From contig CM037585.1 of assembly GCA_021018995.1 (NCBI GenBank), positions 124,834,831-124,898,830 on the forward strand: DNA of 64,000 nt, written 5' to 3'. Shown here in pieces: positions 51,153 through 61,279 of this stretch. The notes beneath the pieces are model-generated. The model was not told the origin of the DNA and searched no databases. It saw nothing but the letters and a program-made list of their open reading frames with translations. The translations under genes and the position numbers were made by a program. The first letter of the stretch is position 1; the number at the start of each line of letters is the position of its first letter. Source of the DNA: Chloranthus sessilifolius. Lineage: Eukaryota > Streptophyta > Magnoliopsida > Chloranthales > Chloranthaceae.

Positions 51153-52487
51153 CCAATCGATTGAGTTTCAACCCTCAATCGATTGAGCACATCAATTGGT
51201 AATTTCCGAAAAAACAACTCCACTTAGTCAGTCGATTGAGAAACACCTCTCAATCGATTGATTTCTACATGGGTAGAACTGTCTAATCTATCAGGAACGA
51301 AAGATTTCTCCAAAAATACTGTTCTGAAAAAGGAATGTTTGAACCGTGCACGTAATGGCACCCTTAGCTTCTTGTGTCAATCGATTGACACTGAAATGTC
51401 AATCAATTGACTGAGATATATTTCCGAAAGAATACCTCTTCCACTCTGGAAATTGAGAATTGTCCCTTTTAGAGTCCGTAATGTAGAAACTTACTTAGAA
51501 TATGGGTGTTAGAAGTTTAACTTTATTTAAAGGCCTTCTTAGGTTAGTTCTTTAGTCCAGAAAATTCCTTCAATCCTCCCCAACTTTTAGCCATGGCTTC
51601 CATTCGGTATCGTACCTGATTTGCTATGAGAAAATTGATGGAACCAGCGCAAAAACGTGCACACTGCCACTCTCCATGACCACCGCTCGATTTGTCGAAT
51701 CATGAAGTCATCAATCTTGATGATGAATCAACTATAGAAGTCAAATCGAGTTTTACTCGTTTCGACGAGGCCGTCAACGACCCATCAAAGAACTTGATTC
51801 CAACCTACTTGTGGGCGGAATTGAATCCGCCCCCGCCTCTCGTACCACCGCCTTCTACCCCACCACCATCTCCGCACCACGCACTTATTCCACAACCACG
51901 CGAGGGAGGGATCACCGACAAGATGTGGAATTATGCGTTCCTGACACCGAAGGAAGGAAGATCCACCATGGATGACTGAAGGATTAGGAATGTTAGTCGT
52001 AGAGTCTAGACTAGATTATTTTAATATTTTTAAGGACTTATTTTCTCTCATGTTTTAGATTAGGTTCGGTTTAGTTTTGTCTTAGGTTAGGTTATTTTAT
52101 TTTCAATAAGTGTAATAATTTGCATACGTTTAATAAAAGTTTAGATTTCTGTTTTTAATTTTGCTCAAATACCTTTCACTTTGTTCGATTTCTTGGTCTT
52201 CGATTGCATTTAACAGGATTGGGGGATCTCATATATTTTCCAAAAATCAAAGCCAATGAGGACCTTGGACGATTCAGGTTTGGGGGGGTATTTTGTTCGA
52301 TTCATGTGTGTAGATGTGTAGAGCTTTATTAAAAAAAAGAAAAAGAAAAAAAAGAATGGACATAGTGTATCAGCCAATCAATTGAGACAAATGACTCAAT
52401 CGATCGACTGATAATCATCAGACTTATTGAAAGTTTGCATCTGTCAATTGATTGAGGCAATTGATTCAATCAATTGACTGATAACCA
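51153..52487. repeat. N2 dyad cluster downstream of the extra ORF region
   Basis: Pairs of TCAATCGATTGA-type palindromes lie near 51,153/51,175, 51,222, 51,377, 52,373 and 52,444, nearly all with 22 bp between starts. They flank a small ORF. Confidence 0.82.
51692..51979 (+). pseudogene. N2 small proline-rich ORF
   Basis: A 95-residue frame with an acidic N-terminus, a long Pro-rich centre (PPPPLVPPPSTPPPSP) and no recognised domain. It lies between two dyads in the N2 3' region. It may be part of the extra ORF module or a chance frame. Confidence 0.35.
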
Positions 52488-54138
52488 TATAACTCATAAA
52501 TTCCCGAATTATAGACCCATGTCCCTGAAGTGTTAATAATCGGAAAATTTGTAAGGAAATTGCAATCGCACGATATTTATTTTATAAATGCTCATTCTAT
52601 CGTAAGTTGTATAATGATATTCATGATCTATGACCGGAAACTATCCACCATCACTTTGTTTTAATTTCAAAATCTGAAAATTAAGTACAAAACATGAAAT
52701 CCTAAGATTCCAAAGAAAGACTAAAACCCAGCGAGCTTTGGAACTTTGTCCTCGTTCTTGATGAGTGCTGAAATAATTTCGGAGTATTTTTGAATTTCTT
52801 GCTTAATTCGTTGAAATCTCGTATACTCTATCTTTGATTTGTTGATTTTACGTGTGTTATACCATTACACTAAAAATCATTGTGTAAAAACTCAAGGCAA
52901 ATAGTCATCATTACTATCATGAGAGGAGATGATCAAAGGCCATCTTTGGCTCGTTTGTGCCCAAAATATCCCACCATATAGTAATTTATCTTGTTGCACC
53001 CCCTTTGAGTCATAATTGAAATTTTTTTCACCTTAATTATTCCTTGTTACGTTATATCAACCATATCTCGCACCAGTTTGGAAACCCATACCCTTCAACC
53101 TTTGAGAAATTGGAAAAGAGGGATGAGAGCAAAAATAAGAAATAGAGAGTTGTAGCAAAGGAACTATAAGAAATATAGAGCGGAAAAACATAAAAGGGAA
53201 GAGAAAAAAAAAATTCAGTTTAGTGTAAGGAGTAGAGAAAAATATGAAAGTGGTGTTAAAAGGAAAAAAGAAAAAACAAGAGAAAAGTGTGTTATGAAAA
53301 GAAAAGGGTTCTAGAAAATGCGGAAAAGAAAGTGTGAAAAAAATCAGAAAATCAATTGTGCTTATTTTTCTAATTTCTCAGAGAAATTTGAATCCAATTT
53401 CCCCTTTCTTTATTAACCCTTTATCCGAGCCTCATTACAACCTTAGAAAATACCTTTTTGATCAAATCATGAGTGGTAAATGCCTATGGAGAGTGATTAT
53501 ACAGTGTCTATGGTGCTTGGTATATGCACGTTTAAAATACAAATATATGCTTCTGTGAGATTTCTTTTAAATTCTTTGGAACACCATTTTTCTGATAACA
53601 TGTGAGATTTTTCTGATTTGTGTTGTAATTCCAATCTCACAGATGAGTGAAAAGTAAAACCATTCATCAGAGCGATTTTATTTTGAGTACATACCAATGG
53701 TGAGGATTGGGTCTAGACATGGAATCTAAAGACTTCTAGTTTAAACTTAGTCTCAGATAAAAGAATTTTAGCAAACTAATAAGTGAATAAAACTCTGATT
53801 ATGTGCATTGTAAAACAATGGATTGAAGTGAATGAATATTAATAGAATGAGCATGGCCGGTAACATTTTCAAGGTTTTCACGGGCATTTAACTACTTAAG
53901 GGCATGAGTACAATTCTGAAATTTATTGGTTATGAAGTTTGTAGGTATCTTCGCTGGAAACCTTCAGGAGACATTACTCCTCCATTAGGGATCACCTAGG
54001 GGTTTAGAGACTTATTGCATGCGCTAAATGCAATCGTGCTCCCTACGAAAGTGGCATTTTAAGGATGTTAATTTTTTCTGCTTTGGCATATTTTTCATTC
54101 TCTTCGCTCGAGGACTAGCAAAATGTAGGTTTGGGGTG
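51980..54138 (+). other. N2 3' non-coding spacer and polypurine tract
   Basis: No protein is seen. Shared phrases with N1's spacer (GGCCATCTTTGGCTCGTTTG, and CTCGAGGACTAGCAAA just before the LTR) show common descent. The polypurine-like GGTTTGGGGTG ends at 54,138, next to the 3' LTR. Confidence 0.65.
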
Positions 54139-55488
54139 TGATCGGTGCCGTAATGTGATGATATTTCGCACCCTAATTCTTATATTTAGCTGTCCGATGA
54201 AAGCATCTGATGGTTGTTATGAGGTTTCGATGATTACAGGTGTTTCTGACGGTTGAGGTGTAAAAGTGCATAAAAGAAGATAATTAAAGATTACACATAG
54301 CAATGGACTAAAAGTCAAAAGGAGCACCGAAATCCGTGAAGTAACTTAACATCCACCAAGAGAGTGGAGAATCTACCCTTAGATATCAATCGATTGAGGA
54401 TTAAATCTCAATCGATTGATAAGAGAAGACAGCTTTGTCCCCACTTACTTCGAATCAAAAGTCAATCAATTGAGATTTAATTCTCAATCGATTGAGGCTA
54501 TTAGGGATAAGATTTGTTCGGCCCTATAAAAAGGAAGCTATAAGTATTGTATCGGGGGGATTTTTCTTTTGATTTTTTTTTCCTCTCTTTCTTCTTTTGT
54601 TTTGGAGGGTTTTCTTTGGGTAGACTGTATTTACGATTCAACATTATTTTCTTTTATAATTTATGAAACCATAGATTGTACCTAGGAACAAAAGCATTGT
54701 AAAAAGAATTTTGAGATAAATAAAAGAACTTTATTAAAATGATGTCTTCGGATCTACAACGGGCTTGTACACCGAGGATGAGCAGCTAAATTTATTTGCT
54801 CAAGGAGGAGGCGAACCAAAGATAAGTAACTGTTATGCTATTGTTTCTACAGATATTGTCATTGAATCATTTTATTATAAGTGTGCTTGGTTGAATACTA
54901 TCGAGTCTTCGTTTACAGTCATTGATCGTAGTTATTAACGACCGTAAAAGAAGCACTCCATCTAGATATGTTCCTGCATACCGATCTAGACTGCAGAATG
55001 ATTAATTTATCATTATCGTGACTTAGGATTTTGAAATATGCTATTCTCTTTACATGATTCATACCGCAATGATAGACTGAGTCATAGTTTTTAGATATGG
55101 TATGCTGGATCAGTAGTCGCGTTCTTCTCGATTCATTTGTTTTCCTAATAAATGATGGTGTTCTGACTTAAAATGAACTTGTGAGATTGAATGGTAGAAA
55201 AGTTACGAATCGATGGTTAGCTAACTCCTTAATCAATTCATAAACTGTTATTTTTTTTCTTTATCATAATTTGTTCTGACCTAGATTGATTAGCTTTCTT
55301 TTATTGCATTGAGAATCGCGTGGTACTTTTGTGGTAAATTAAATTTTTCTCTTGGTACTTCCTTGGGTGTTTTAAATCTTTGAAAGGATTAGATAAATTT
55401 CACATTTCCTTGTGGGTTCGACACCCCTGTTCTTACCGTGCTACAATAGATCTTGTGCACTGACAAGGGTTAAACTTAAAATCGATCA
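54139..55488 (+). repeat. N2 3' LTR
   Basis: 1,350 bp, paired with 40,879-42,236. It carries two TCAATCGATTGA dyads at about 54,388 and 54,464. Confidence 0.9.
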
Positions 55489-55728
55489 ACCCACACATAT
55501 TGTCATTTAAAATATTCCACCAAAAATTGATGCTCTCAGCAAATCCTTTCGCCTCGGGCTAGTGTCATCGTAGACCTTCAAAATTCCATTAGGGGAACAT
55601 TTGATAATAGCCCGCTGTACGACTATCTTGACAGCTTGTTTAAATAAACTGTAATAAAAAGGAAATGACTAAGTCTTATACTAACACAGATTGTTTAAAT
55701 GAACTGTATATTATAATCCATCTAAAAG

Positions 55729-55903
55729 AACGATGTCGACCGTATATACAATTGATATCGACTTTCTACACAGACAATACCGATTTTCTATACAGTCGAT
55801 ATCGACTTTCTAAACAGTCGTTATCGACTTACTAAACAATTGCTATCGAGCTTCTAAACATTCGATACCGATTGTTTAAAGGTGCGACATCGCTTATTAT
55901 AGG
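55729..55903. repeat. MULE array D: eight 22 bp palindromic units
   Basis: Units of AGTCGATATCGACTTTCTAA type repeat at 22 bp. It lies in the first intron of the minus-strand gene, whose donor is at 55,991-55,992. Together with array A it mirrors the same position in the two outward-starting genes. Confidence 0.9.
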
Positions 55904-56169
55904 GAAAAAAAAATAATAATTCAAAATATAGACCGTCGAAAATAGAAGAAAAAATTCTACAGCAATGGAAGATAATTTGATTTCTAACTTACAGATTTGG
56001 TAGCTTGAAGATTGAACTATGGATCGCCACCAACTTCAAAACGACACCGCCTTTCATTGACTTCAAACGAAAAGTAAAGAATAAAAAAAGTAAAAGGCAA
56101 TAATGATTTGAATTTTTGATGGGTATTTATTACTTTGGGGGTAATTTGGGTAATTCATAAAGGCGGGTG

Positions 56170-56265
56170 TCGACTGAACTTCAAGCTGGTCGGTTAGGCG
56201 AAAGGTGCAAGTATAGGATCTCTGACGAAAAAGGTAAATTTGACAGGGTCGATTGTGGAAATTTC
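56170..56265 (-). repeat. MULE right terminal inverted repeat
   Basis: Inverted partner of 34,002-34,097. The terminal read inward is GAAATTTCCACAATCGACCC, a typical MULE end. Confidence 0.8.
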
Positions 56266-56639
56266 TCATAATTTTTTGAAGCAATCTTAAGGTTGAATTT
56301 GACTTAAACAATCATCCCATTCACTAAATACAACCATGTGGTGCCAATATGATGTCAAGCGTATAAAAATTGATGGAATATTTGTTAGTGTTGGTGGGGA
56401 TGGGATTGGTGAGCTAATACCAGCTCAATGTTGCCTGACTAGGCATTAGGTGCCCCACCAATGTACTAAAGGCGATGCACATATCAATTTACCTTTTGAA
56501 ACATTCAAACCTCTCACAAAATTCTAGAAGAAAGAGATTGTCAAGATTTCCAAGGTCTTCAAAAAGTCATTTTATTAATATATAAGGATGGTTTAGTGAC
56601 CCTAAATTGGGCTTTACTTTATCTCTAACCATCCAAAGA
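56266..56639. other. Short spacer, nothing recognised
   Basis: AT-rich sequence between the MULE end and the foldback element. No frame or repeat worth naming. Confidence 0.5.
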
Positions 56640-57336
56640 TGAGATATGACGTTGGCGTTAATCGTGGAAACCAATAAATACTTGTGAGAGAAATTTAAGA
56701 AGTAAGAGAGAGAAACGTGTGGAATCTTGTGAGAGAAATTAAAGGAGTAAGAGAGAGAAACTAATGTGGAGGAAAAAGAAAGGAGATATCCAACCGTCTC
56801 AAAATTTTTGTTCTTTCTTCCAATAAAATAGCAGCCTTATTTTAGATAAGATTTTAGGCAAAATAAAAAAATAAAAAAATTTCTTCTTTATTCCAATGAA
56901 ATAGCAGCCTTATTTTGGGTAAGATTTTAGGCAAAAAAAAAATTGACCGATACCGATACGTATCAGTTTTCGGCCAAACCGATACGTATCGATATCCTTT
57001 ATCGGTATCACCGATACATCTCGGTTTCAACCGAGATTTTAGTTCCTTTAAAAAAAAAAAGGCCGATACGTATTGGTATTGGCCGATTCGTATCGGCCTC
57101 AGGCAAACCAATACCCGAGATCGATACCCAAAAAGAAGAAATCTTACTCAAAAAAAAGAAGAATTTTTTTTTCAAGAGATAGTTGGATCTTTCCTTTCTG
57201 TTTCCTCCACATTAGTTTCTCTCTCTTACTCATTTAATTTCTCTCACAAGTTTTCATATGTTTCTCTCTCTTACTCCTTAAATTTTTCTCACAAGCATTT
57301 ATTGGTTTCCAAGATTAACCCCAATGTCATATCTCT
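56640..57336. mobile_element. Foldback element with ~155 bp arms
   Basis: Arms 56,640-56,794 and 57,182-57,336 are inverted copies at roughly 90% by eye; both contain CTCACAAG, TTTCTCTCTCTTACTC and CTCCACATTAG in one or the other orientation. The loop (56,795-57,181) holds a direct repeat (AATAGCAGCCTTATTTT at about 56,830 and 56,902) and several GATACGTATC palindromes. No coding capacity. A transcript would form a long hairpin. Confidence 0.8.
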
Positions 57337-57397
57337 TCCTTAACATGTAAGAAACAGTGATATTGATAATTACGAAAATGGCCTTCTATAGACTGCC

Positions 57398-57575
57398 TTA
57401 TAACTAAGGTATAAAAAATCGGCTGATACATATCGCCGATACGTCTCGGTTTCAATAGAGACTTTTACTTTAAAAATAAAACATTGGCCGATACGTGTCA
57501 GTATCGGCTGATACGTATCTGCCTCAGACAAACCGATATCCGAGACGAATACTGCTTTTAATACCTTAGTTATAA
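57398..57575. mobile_element. MITE with 15 bp perfect inverted ends and GATACGTATC cores
   Basis: TTATAACTAAGGTAT (57,398-57,412) is exactly complementary to ATACCTTAGTTATAA (57,561-57,575). The interior has GCCGATACGT and CTGATACGTATC motifs, shared with the loop of the neighbouring foldback element. Confidence 0.75.
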
Positions 57576-57589
57576 TTAGTCGTCAACTA

Positions 57590-57930
57590 GTCAAGCCAAT
57601 GGCCTCGCCCGGACAATGAAGTTCGCTCACCTTTTTCGGAAATTTATTAAATGAGCCAGGCTCGTCTCGGATAAAAAACAGGCTTGGGTTTAGGCTTCAT
57701 AGTGTAAAGCCCGGCCCGGCCCGATTAGCTAAGATCTTTAAAAAAAAAAAAAATTTTTTTTTTTTTAAAAAGTGAGAAATCATGCTCGAACCGGCCCGGA
57801 TAGCTAATCGGGCCGGGTTCAAGTTGGATAATTCTAAAAATGGGTTGAGCCCGGCCCGAATAGCTAATCGGGCCGGGTGAAAAACTCAGTCCAAACCCGA
57901 CCCGACTTGGCCCGTTGACAGCCCATGTTA
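57590..57930. mobile_element. GGCCCGG-rich MITE, possibly hAT-related
   Basis: It contains repeated GCCCGGCCCG/CGGGCCGGG, including hairpins of CCCGGCCCGA and TCGGGCCGGG around ATAGCTAA near 57,793 and 57,849. It ends CCCGTTGACAGCCC, which resembles the GGGCTGTCAACGGG start of common plant hAT-like MITEs. The left end is not defined. Confidence 0.45.
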
Positions 57931-58969
57931 TAACACTGATAATATCGTGTATTTAATAAAAAAAAGTGGCCCTATCATGTGATACCACTAACGTATGACA
58001 TATATTGTTTTTGATACCACTAATGTATGCCGGATACTCAAAAAGTGGCCTTAAAATCAGATTACATACATCAAGCTCAAATATGAATTTAGAGCATGTT
58101 TTAGGATTTGTGACACCTGAAATAAAAAATTGACTATCCAACGGTAATGTCATGGTCTCAAGAGTCATCATACAGAAGATTAAAGTGAAAAAAGATCTGC
58201 ATTGTCCGATGAGTTTAAGGGGTTTCCGAGGTTGGTACTTTTAGAACGGCGCCAATAATGGTGCCCTCTAATTTTAGAGGGGCTGGAACCCAAAAAGCTC
58301 TATATAGGCCGCTAAATTAAACAAAAGGGCACGAGAAGCACGAGAAAACCGACCGAAAAAATTGTCGCACATAAGCTGCAGATGACGGAGATAACCAACC
58401 AATGAAACATGCACGAAAGGGATGAGGCTGTGACTTGTTAGTCGTCAAGCGATCGGCACACCAATCAGAGTATCAGGCTTACGAGCTGCGTACCTACATG
58501 GGCCCGCACTTTAGTCAACTCTTGGAAGGAGGACAAATCTTTAGGGCCTCTAATTCCCCGAAAGTATCGATATGAGTAAATTGACGGAAAAAGTTAACCC
58601 GTATACAGTCCAAAAGGACAAAATCACAGCAGAAGCCGAATAACCTCGGGATATGCTCTCAAGTCTTCGGGAGCCTTTATTTTCAACTAAGAAATCTTCC
58701 TCTTCAACCCGGAATTTTTTTCATGTGCTTAAAAGGTTGGATTATCGGAACTTTTTGACGCACTTAAACTGTTGGACTACTTGGAATCAAATGATGGCCT
58801 GATAAGAATTATTTTTGGTCCCAAATTTTTGACATAATGAATATTGAGATTATGGCCCTGCCACCAAACGATTAGAATCTTAAAAAAGTGATAAGAAAAC
58901 ACGTTTGATGTATTGCCATTATCATGCTTTCTTTTAGAAAATTGATCCAATGTTTGATATATGTCTATG

Positions 58970-59028
<59 letters not shown>

Positions 59029-59174
59029 CATATATTACATATGCTTAGAATCAATTATTTAGATTGAGAAGGAAGAAGGTTGATTTGTAACTAAAGTAGC
59101 AAAAAAAAACGGTTGGATCCGAATAACCTCCGTATATACTCTCAGCCTCACACAGCATCGTGACTCGTTAGTTA
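57931..59174. other. Intergenic, no gene recognised
   Basis: No coding frame or repeat family was identified. A TA run lies at 58,974-59,026. 58,240-58,560 is relatively GC-rich and may be old gene or promoter sequence, but nothing supports a specific call. Confidence 0.45.
58974..59026. repeat. TA dinucleotide repeat
   Basis: An uninterrupted AT/TA run of about 26 units. Confidence 0.95.
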
Positions 59175-60427
59175 GGATAATTGCAATGTAGTCCTTGTGC
59201 TTCTCTGATATTATATATAGGTTTGTGTATTTTTATTATTTGAAATTCATTCAAATATTTGAATTTATTATGCATAGGAGTCTCAATAGAAATCTGAAGT
59301 AACTCAACTACTTCATCCACTAACAAGAGATGATTTATTTAATAAAAATTACCATATTTACCTTTTCTTTGTAGCAACGCATTCAAATAAAATTTTAATA
59401 CTCAAGTTCTAATTATTTTACAGCGAAAGTAAATGTAAACTTTACCTCCCTCAAGATTTTACTCACATTTCATCTCTTCTATTGATTAGTGCCACGAGTT
59501 TTCACCGACTGGTATGTTTCCTTCATTAATCCCCAATATAATTTAAGCCCTTTTAAAATAGTAAATCATATATATATATATTAAATATAATTTATGTATA
59601 TATATTTTTTATATTCCCTAAAATTTTTCTAATATTTTTTGATTTTTTCCTAAAATTTATCCGAAATCACCCCATGTCGAAATAATGCCAAAAATGAAAT
59701 CTGTCACTATGATCATCCTTTACGAACATATTGAAATTTTATTTTATTCTATTGGCTGCCGTTATTTACATACAAAATTGGCTCAAACACACAAAGTTGG
59801 CTCAAGCCTCCTAATTTTTCTCTTTTCATGAAAGATAGGCCTATTCGCTCTTACCCAATTACTAGGGCCTTTATACTAAAACCCATTGAGTGCTTTGAAT
59901 AAGATTGGTGATAGATTTTCATCCCACTCTTTCATACAATTGATCATGAGACCATGTCCGTACAATTAAACTGTTAGTTTTTTATTCCATGGGTCGCAAA
60001 CGCCAAAAAGTGATCATAAAATAATTTTTGAGCATGATATGTGTCACATGATTTTTGAGTCGAATTAACCCAAAATTTAGGGCAATATACCAGTTGATAA
60101 AAATTCAAGGCAATGACAATAAAGGAGATAAAAGGTGAGTAAGAATTTGATAGAGACAAAATTCATATTTATTTTATTATAGAGTAGTTGAAATTTGAAT
60201 ATTAAAATCCTATGTGAATGTATTTTTATAAAAGAAGGACAAATCTAATATTTTTATTAAATAAATCATAGCTAATTAAGTGGATAAAGTAATTAAGTTA
60301 CGTCAAGTTATTGGAGGGACTCTAATATATAAGACATCCAAATGTTTGAATAAATTTTAAATAATGAACAGTGTAGGGACCTGCATATAATATGTGAGAA
60401 ATATAGGGCCAGCAGTGAAAGTAACCC
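59175..60427. mobile_element. Non-autonomous long-TIR MULE-type element next to UGP3
   Basis: The left ~235 bp (59,175-59,410) matches the complement of the right ~235 bp (60,193-60,427). Shared phrases include TGATTTATTTAATAAAAAT and CAAT/TATCCACT blocks, with identity about 65-75% by eye. Flanks CGTTAGTTA (59,166-59,174) and CGTTATTTA (60,428-60,436) form a 9 bp target duplication with one mismatch, as expected for MULEs. The interior (59,411-60,192) has no recognisable protein. Confidence 0.7.
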
Positions 60428-60493
60428 CGTTATTTATCCCCATTTATACCATCTGTCTCTCCGCTCTCTTTGTATCTCTCTGTCTCTCTATCG
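60428..60493 (+). promoter_or_regulatory. Presumed UGP3 core promoter / short leader
   Basis: It contains CGTTATTTATCCCC and CATTTATACC (weak TATA-like) followed by CT-rich CTGTCTCTCCGCTCTCTTTG, as often seen in plant leaders. Only 66 bp separate the MULE-type element from the ATG, so promoter elements may extend into that element. Confidence 0.4.
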
Positions 60494-61173
60494 ATGCTTC
60501 TTCCGGCTAACCAGCGCATGGCGCGCACCACTCCTATCCTACCCCATCCCCCTCTCTTCTCCTCCCACTCTCAGTCTCTACCCTTCTTAAACCCCCACTT
60601 TAGAAAATTTTGGACCGCTTTCTCTCTCTCCTCATCTGTATCTCTCTCATCTTCTTCTTTATCATCCTCATTTTCTCTAGAAACTCGTGTATCAACAGCA
60701 ACCGTCGAATACGCGCCTGTTCCAGACTTCGATTTCCAGAAGGAAATCTCACGACTTGATAGCCTCCGCTCTCGCCTTAAAAGCTCAGAGAATTTGCAAC
60801 AGAAACTTCGAATTCTTGACAGCGATTCGAGAGTAAATGAGTTCTTCGGTAAAAGGAAGCACAAGTTTTCTAGGGTTTTGTCTTTGCCCGGTCTCAATCT
60901 CGGAGAGCTTTTTTGGCTCAAATCCCTCGTTGCTGCTGGACAAGAACACGTCTTGAATTTGGAGTTGAACTTCGATGACAAGAAATTTGAGTCTCAGAGG
61001 AGCGCTCTGAAGAGCGCGTTCTACGTTTTGTTGGAGATGATCGAGAAGTGGGACGGCGACGGTGGTGATGGGGTGAGGAAGTGGGAATGCGAGGTTTTGG
61101 TGTCGTTGAAGAAGCTGCTTAGGACGTTAGGTGAGATCGATCAATTTTACGATTGCATTGGAGGAATTATAGG
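60494..61173 (+). CDS. UGP3: UGP3-like plastid UDP-glucose pyrophosphorylase, exon 1
   Basis: A first exon from ATG 60,494 (MLLPANQRMAR; a second ATG is at 60,518) to a donor GG|GTATGTT at 61,173/61,174. Residues 1 to about 60 are Ser/Pro-rich and basic, like a chloroplast transit peptide. Then follow APVPDFDFQKEISRLDSLRS, LDSDSRVNEFFG, LGELFWLKSLVAAGQEHVL and IDQFYDCIGGIIG, the conserved N-terminal extension of plant UGP3 (Arabidopsis At3g56040). In the family the enzyme makes UDP-glucose from UTP and glucose-1-phosphate in the stroma, for SQD1 and sulfolipid synthesis. The catalytic nucleotidyltransferase domain is encoded by later exons not seen in the window. The frame is open with no defect. 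Family assignment is from memory of the protein sequence. Confidence 0.78.
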
Positions 61174-61279
61174 GTATGTTAATGATCGTATTGCTGTTAA
61201 TTTTTTTTTTGTTTTTTGTTTTTGGCGAAAATTGATTACTTGTTTGGTGCATTGTAGAGTTTAGGATTTTTAAATAATT

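Larger units (their letters stand above)
40879..55488 (+). mobile_element. Athila-like Ty3 element N2 (fossil) inside the MULE gene
   Basis: LTRs 40,879-42,236 and 54,139-55,488 begin TGATCGGTGCCG and end AAATCGATCA. Flanks ACCAA and ACCCA are a 5 bp duplication with one mismatch. The plus-strand order is LTR, PBS, AT-rich leader, gag, protease, RT, RNase H, integrase, an extra ORF region, spacer, polypurine tract, LTR, for 14,610 bp. The LTR copies agree at roughly 92-94% by eye over their first 290 bp, suggesting an age of a few million years at usual plant rates. It is broken at roughly ten or more places. It is interspersed with TCAATCGATTGA dyads. Confidence 0.9.
37640..56040 (-). pseudogene. 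DUF1985 / Ulp1 (C48) peptidase-like gene of the MULE, split by N2
   Basis: On the minus strand the gene starts near 56,040 at the right TIR. Exon pieces: leader to the donor AAATCT|GTAAGT (55,992); a DUF1985 domain across 55,489-55,640 and 40,221-40,878, with FRIGKSDVYLRKLNVALILG, NFNQTPWG and QWWAYEMLPQIL; a charged linker (39,560-39,937); a basic segment (38,951-39,196); a short exon at about 38,745-38,800; and a Ulp1-like region (37,790-38,330) with a VSIHFNHP phrase near the catalytic His and VVDPIFD. In the family, C48 peptidases cleave SUMO-like proteins; why MULEs carry them is unknown. Several in-frame stops are present, the Cys active site was not found, and N2 splits the DUF1985 exon. 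It is a pseudogene. Confidence 0.75.
34002..56265. mobile_element. MULE with transposase and Ulp1/DUF1985 gene, split by N2
   Basis: About 95 bp inverted ends (34,002-34,097 and 56,170-56,265) enclose a plus-strand MuDR-type transposase and a minus-strand DUF1985/Ulp1-like gene in convergent orientation. This is the layout of Ulp1-carrying MULEs (Kaonashi/KI-MULE type). Without N2 the element is about 7.65 kb. Both genes carry several stops, so it is no longer autonomous. The target duplication was not resolved because the left flank is a TA repeat. Five 22 bp palindrome arrays lie in its non-coding parts. Confidence 0.82.

Noticed and set aside
56915-57343. Frames with YRYVSV and DTYRYP repeats
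   Set aside because: They arise from GATACGTATC palindromes in the foldback loop, and both strands give similar text.
60470-60493. Upstream start at 60,470 for the UGP3 exon
   Set aside because: The codon there is TTG, not ATG. The first in-frame ATG is at 60,494, with a second at 60,518.
60571-60981. Antisense frame opposite the UGP3 exon
   Set aside because: It is a shadow of the real exon and has no domain of its own.
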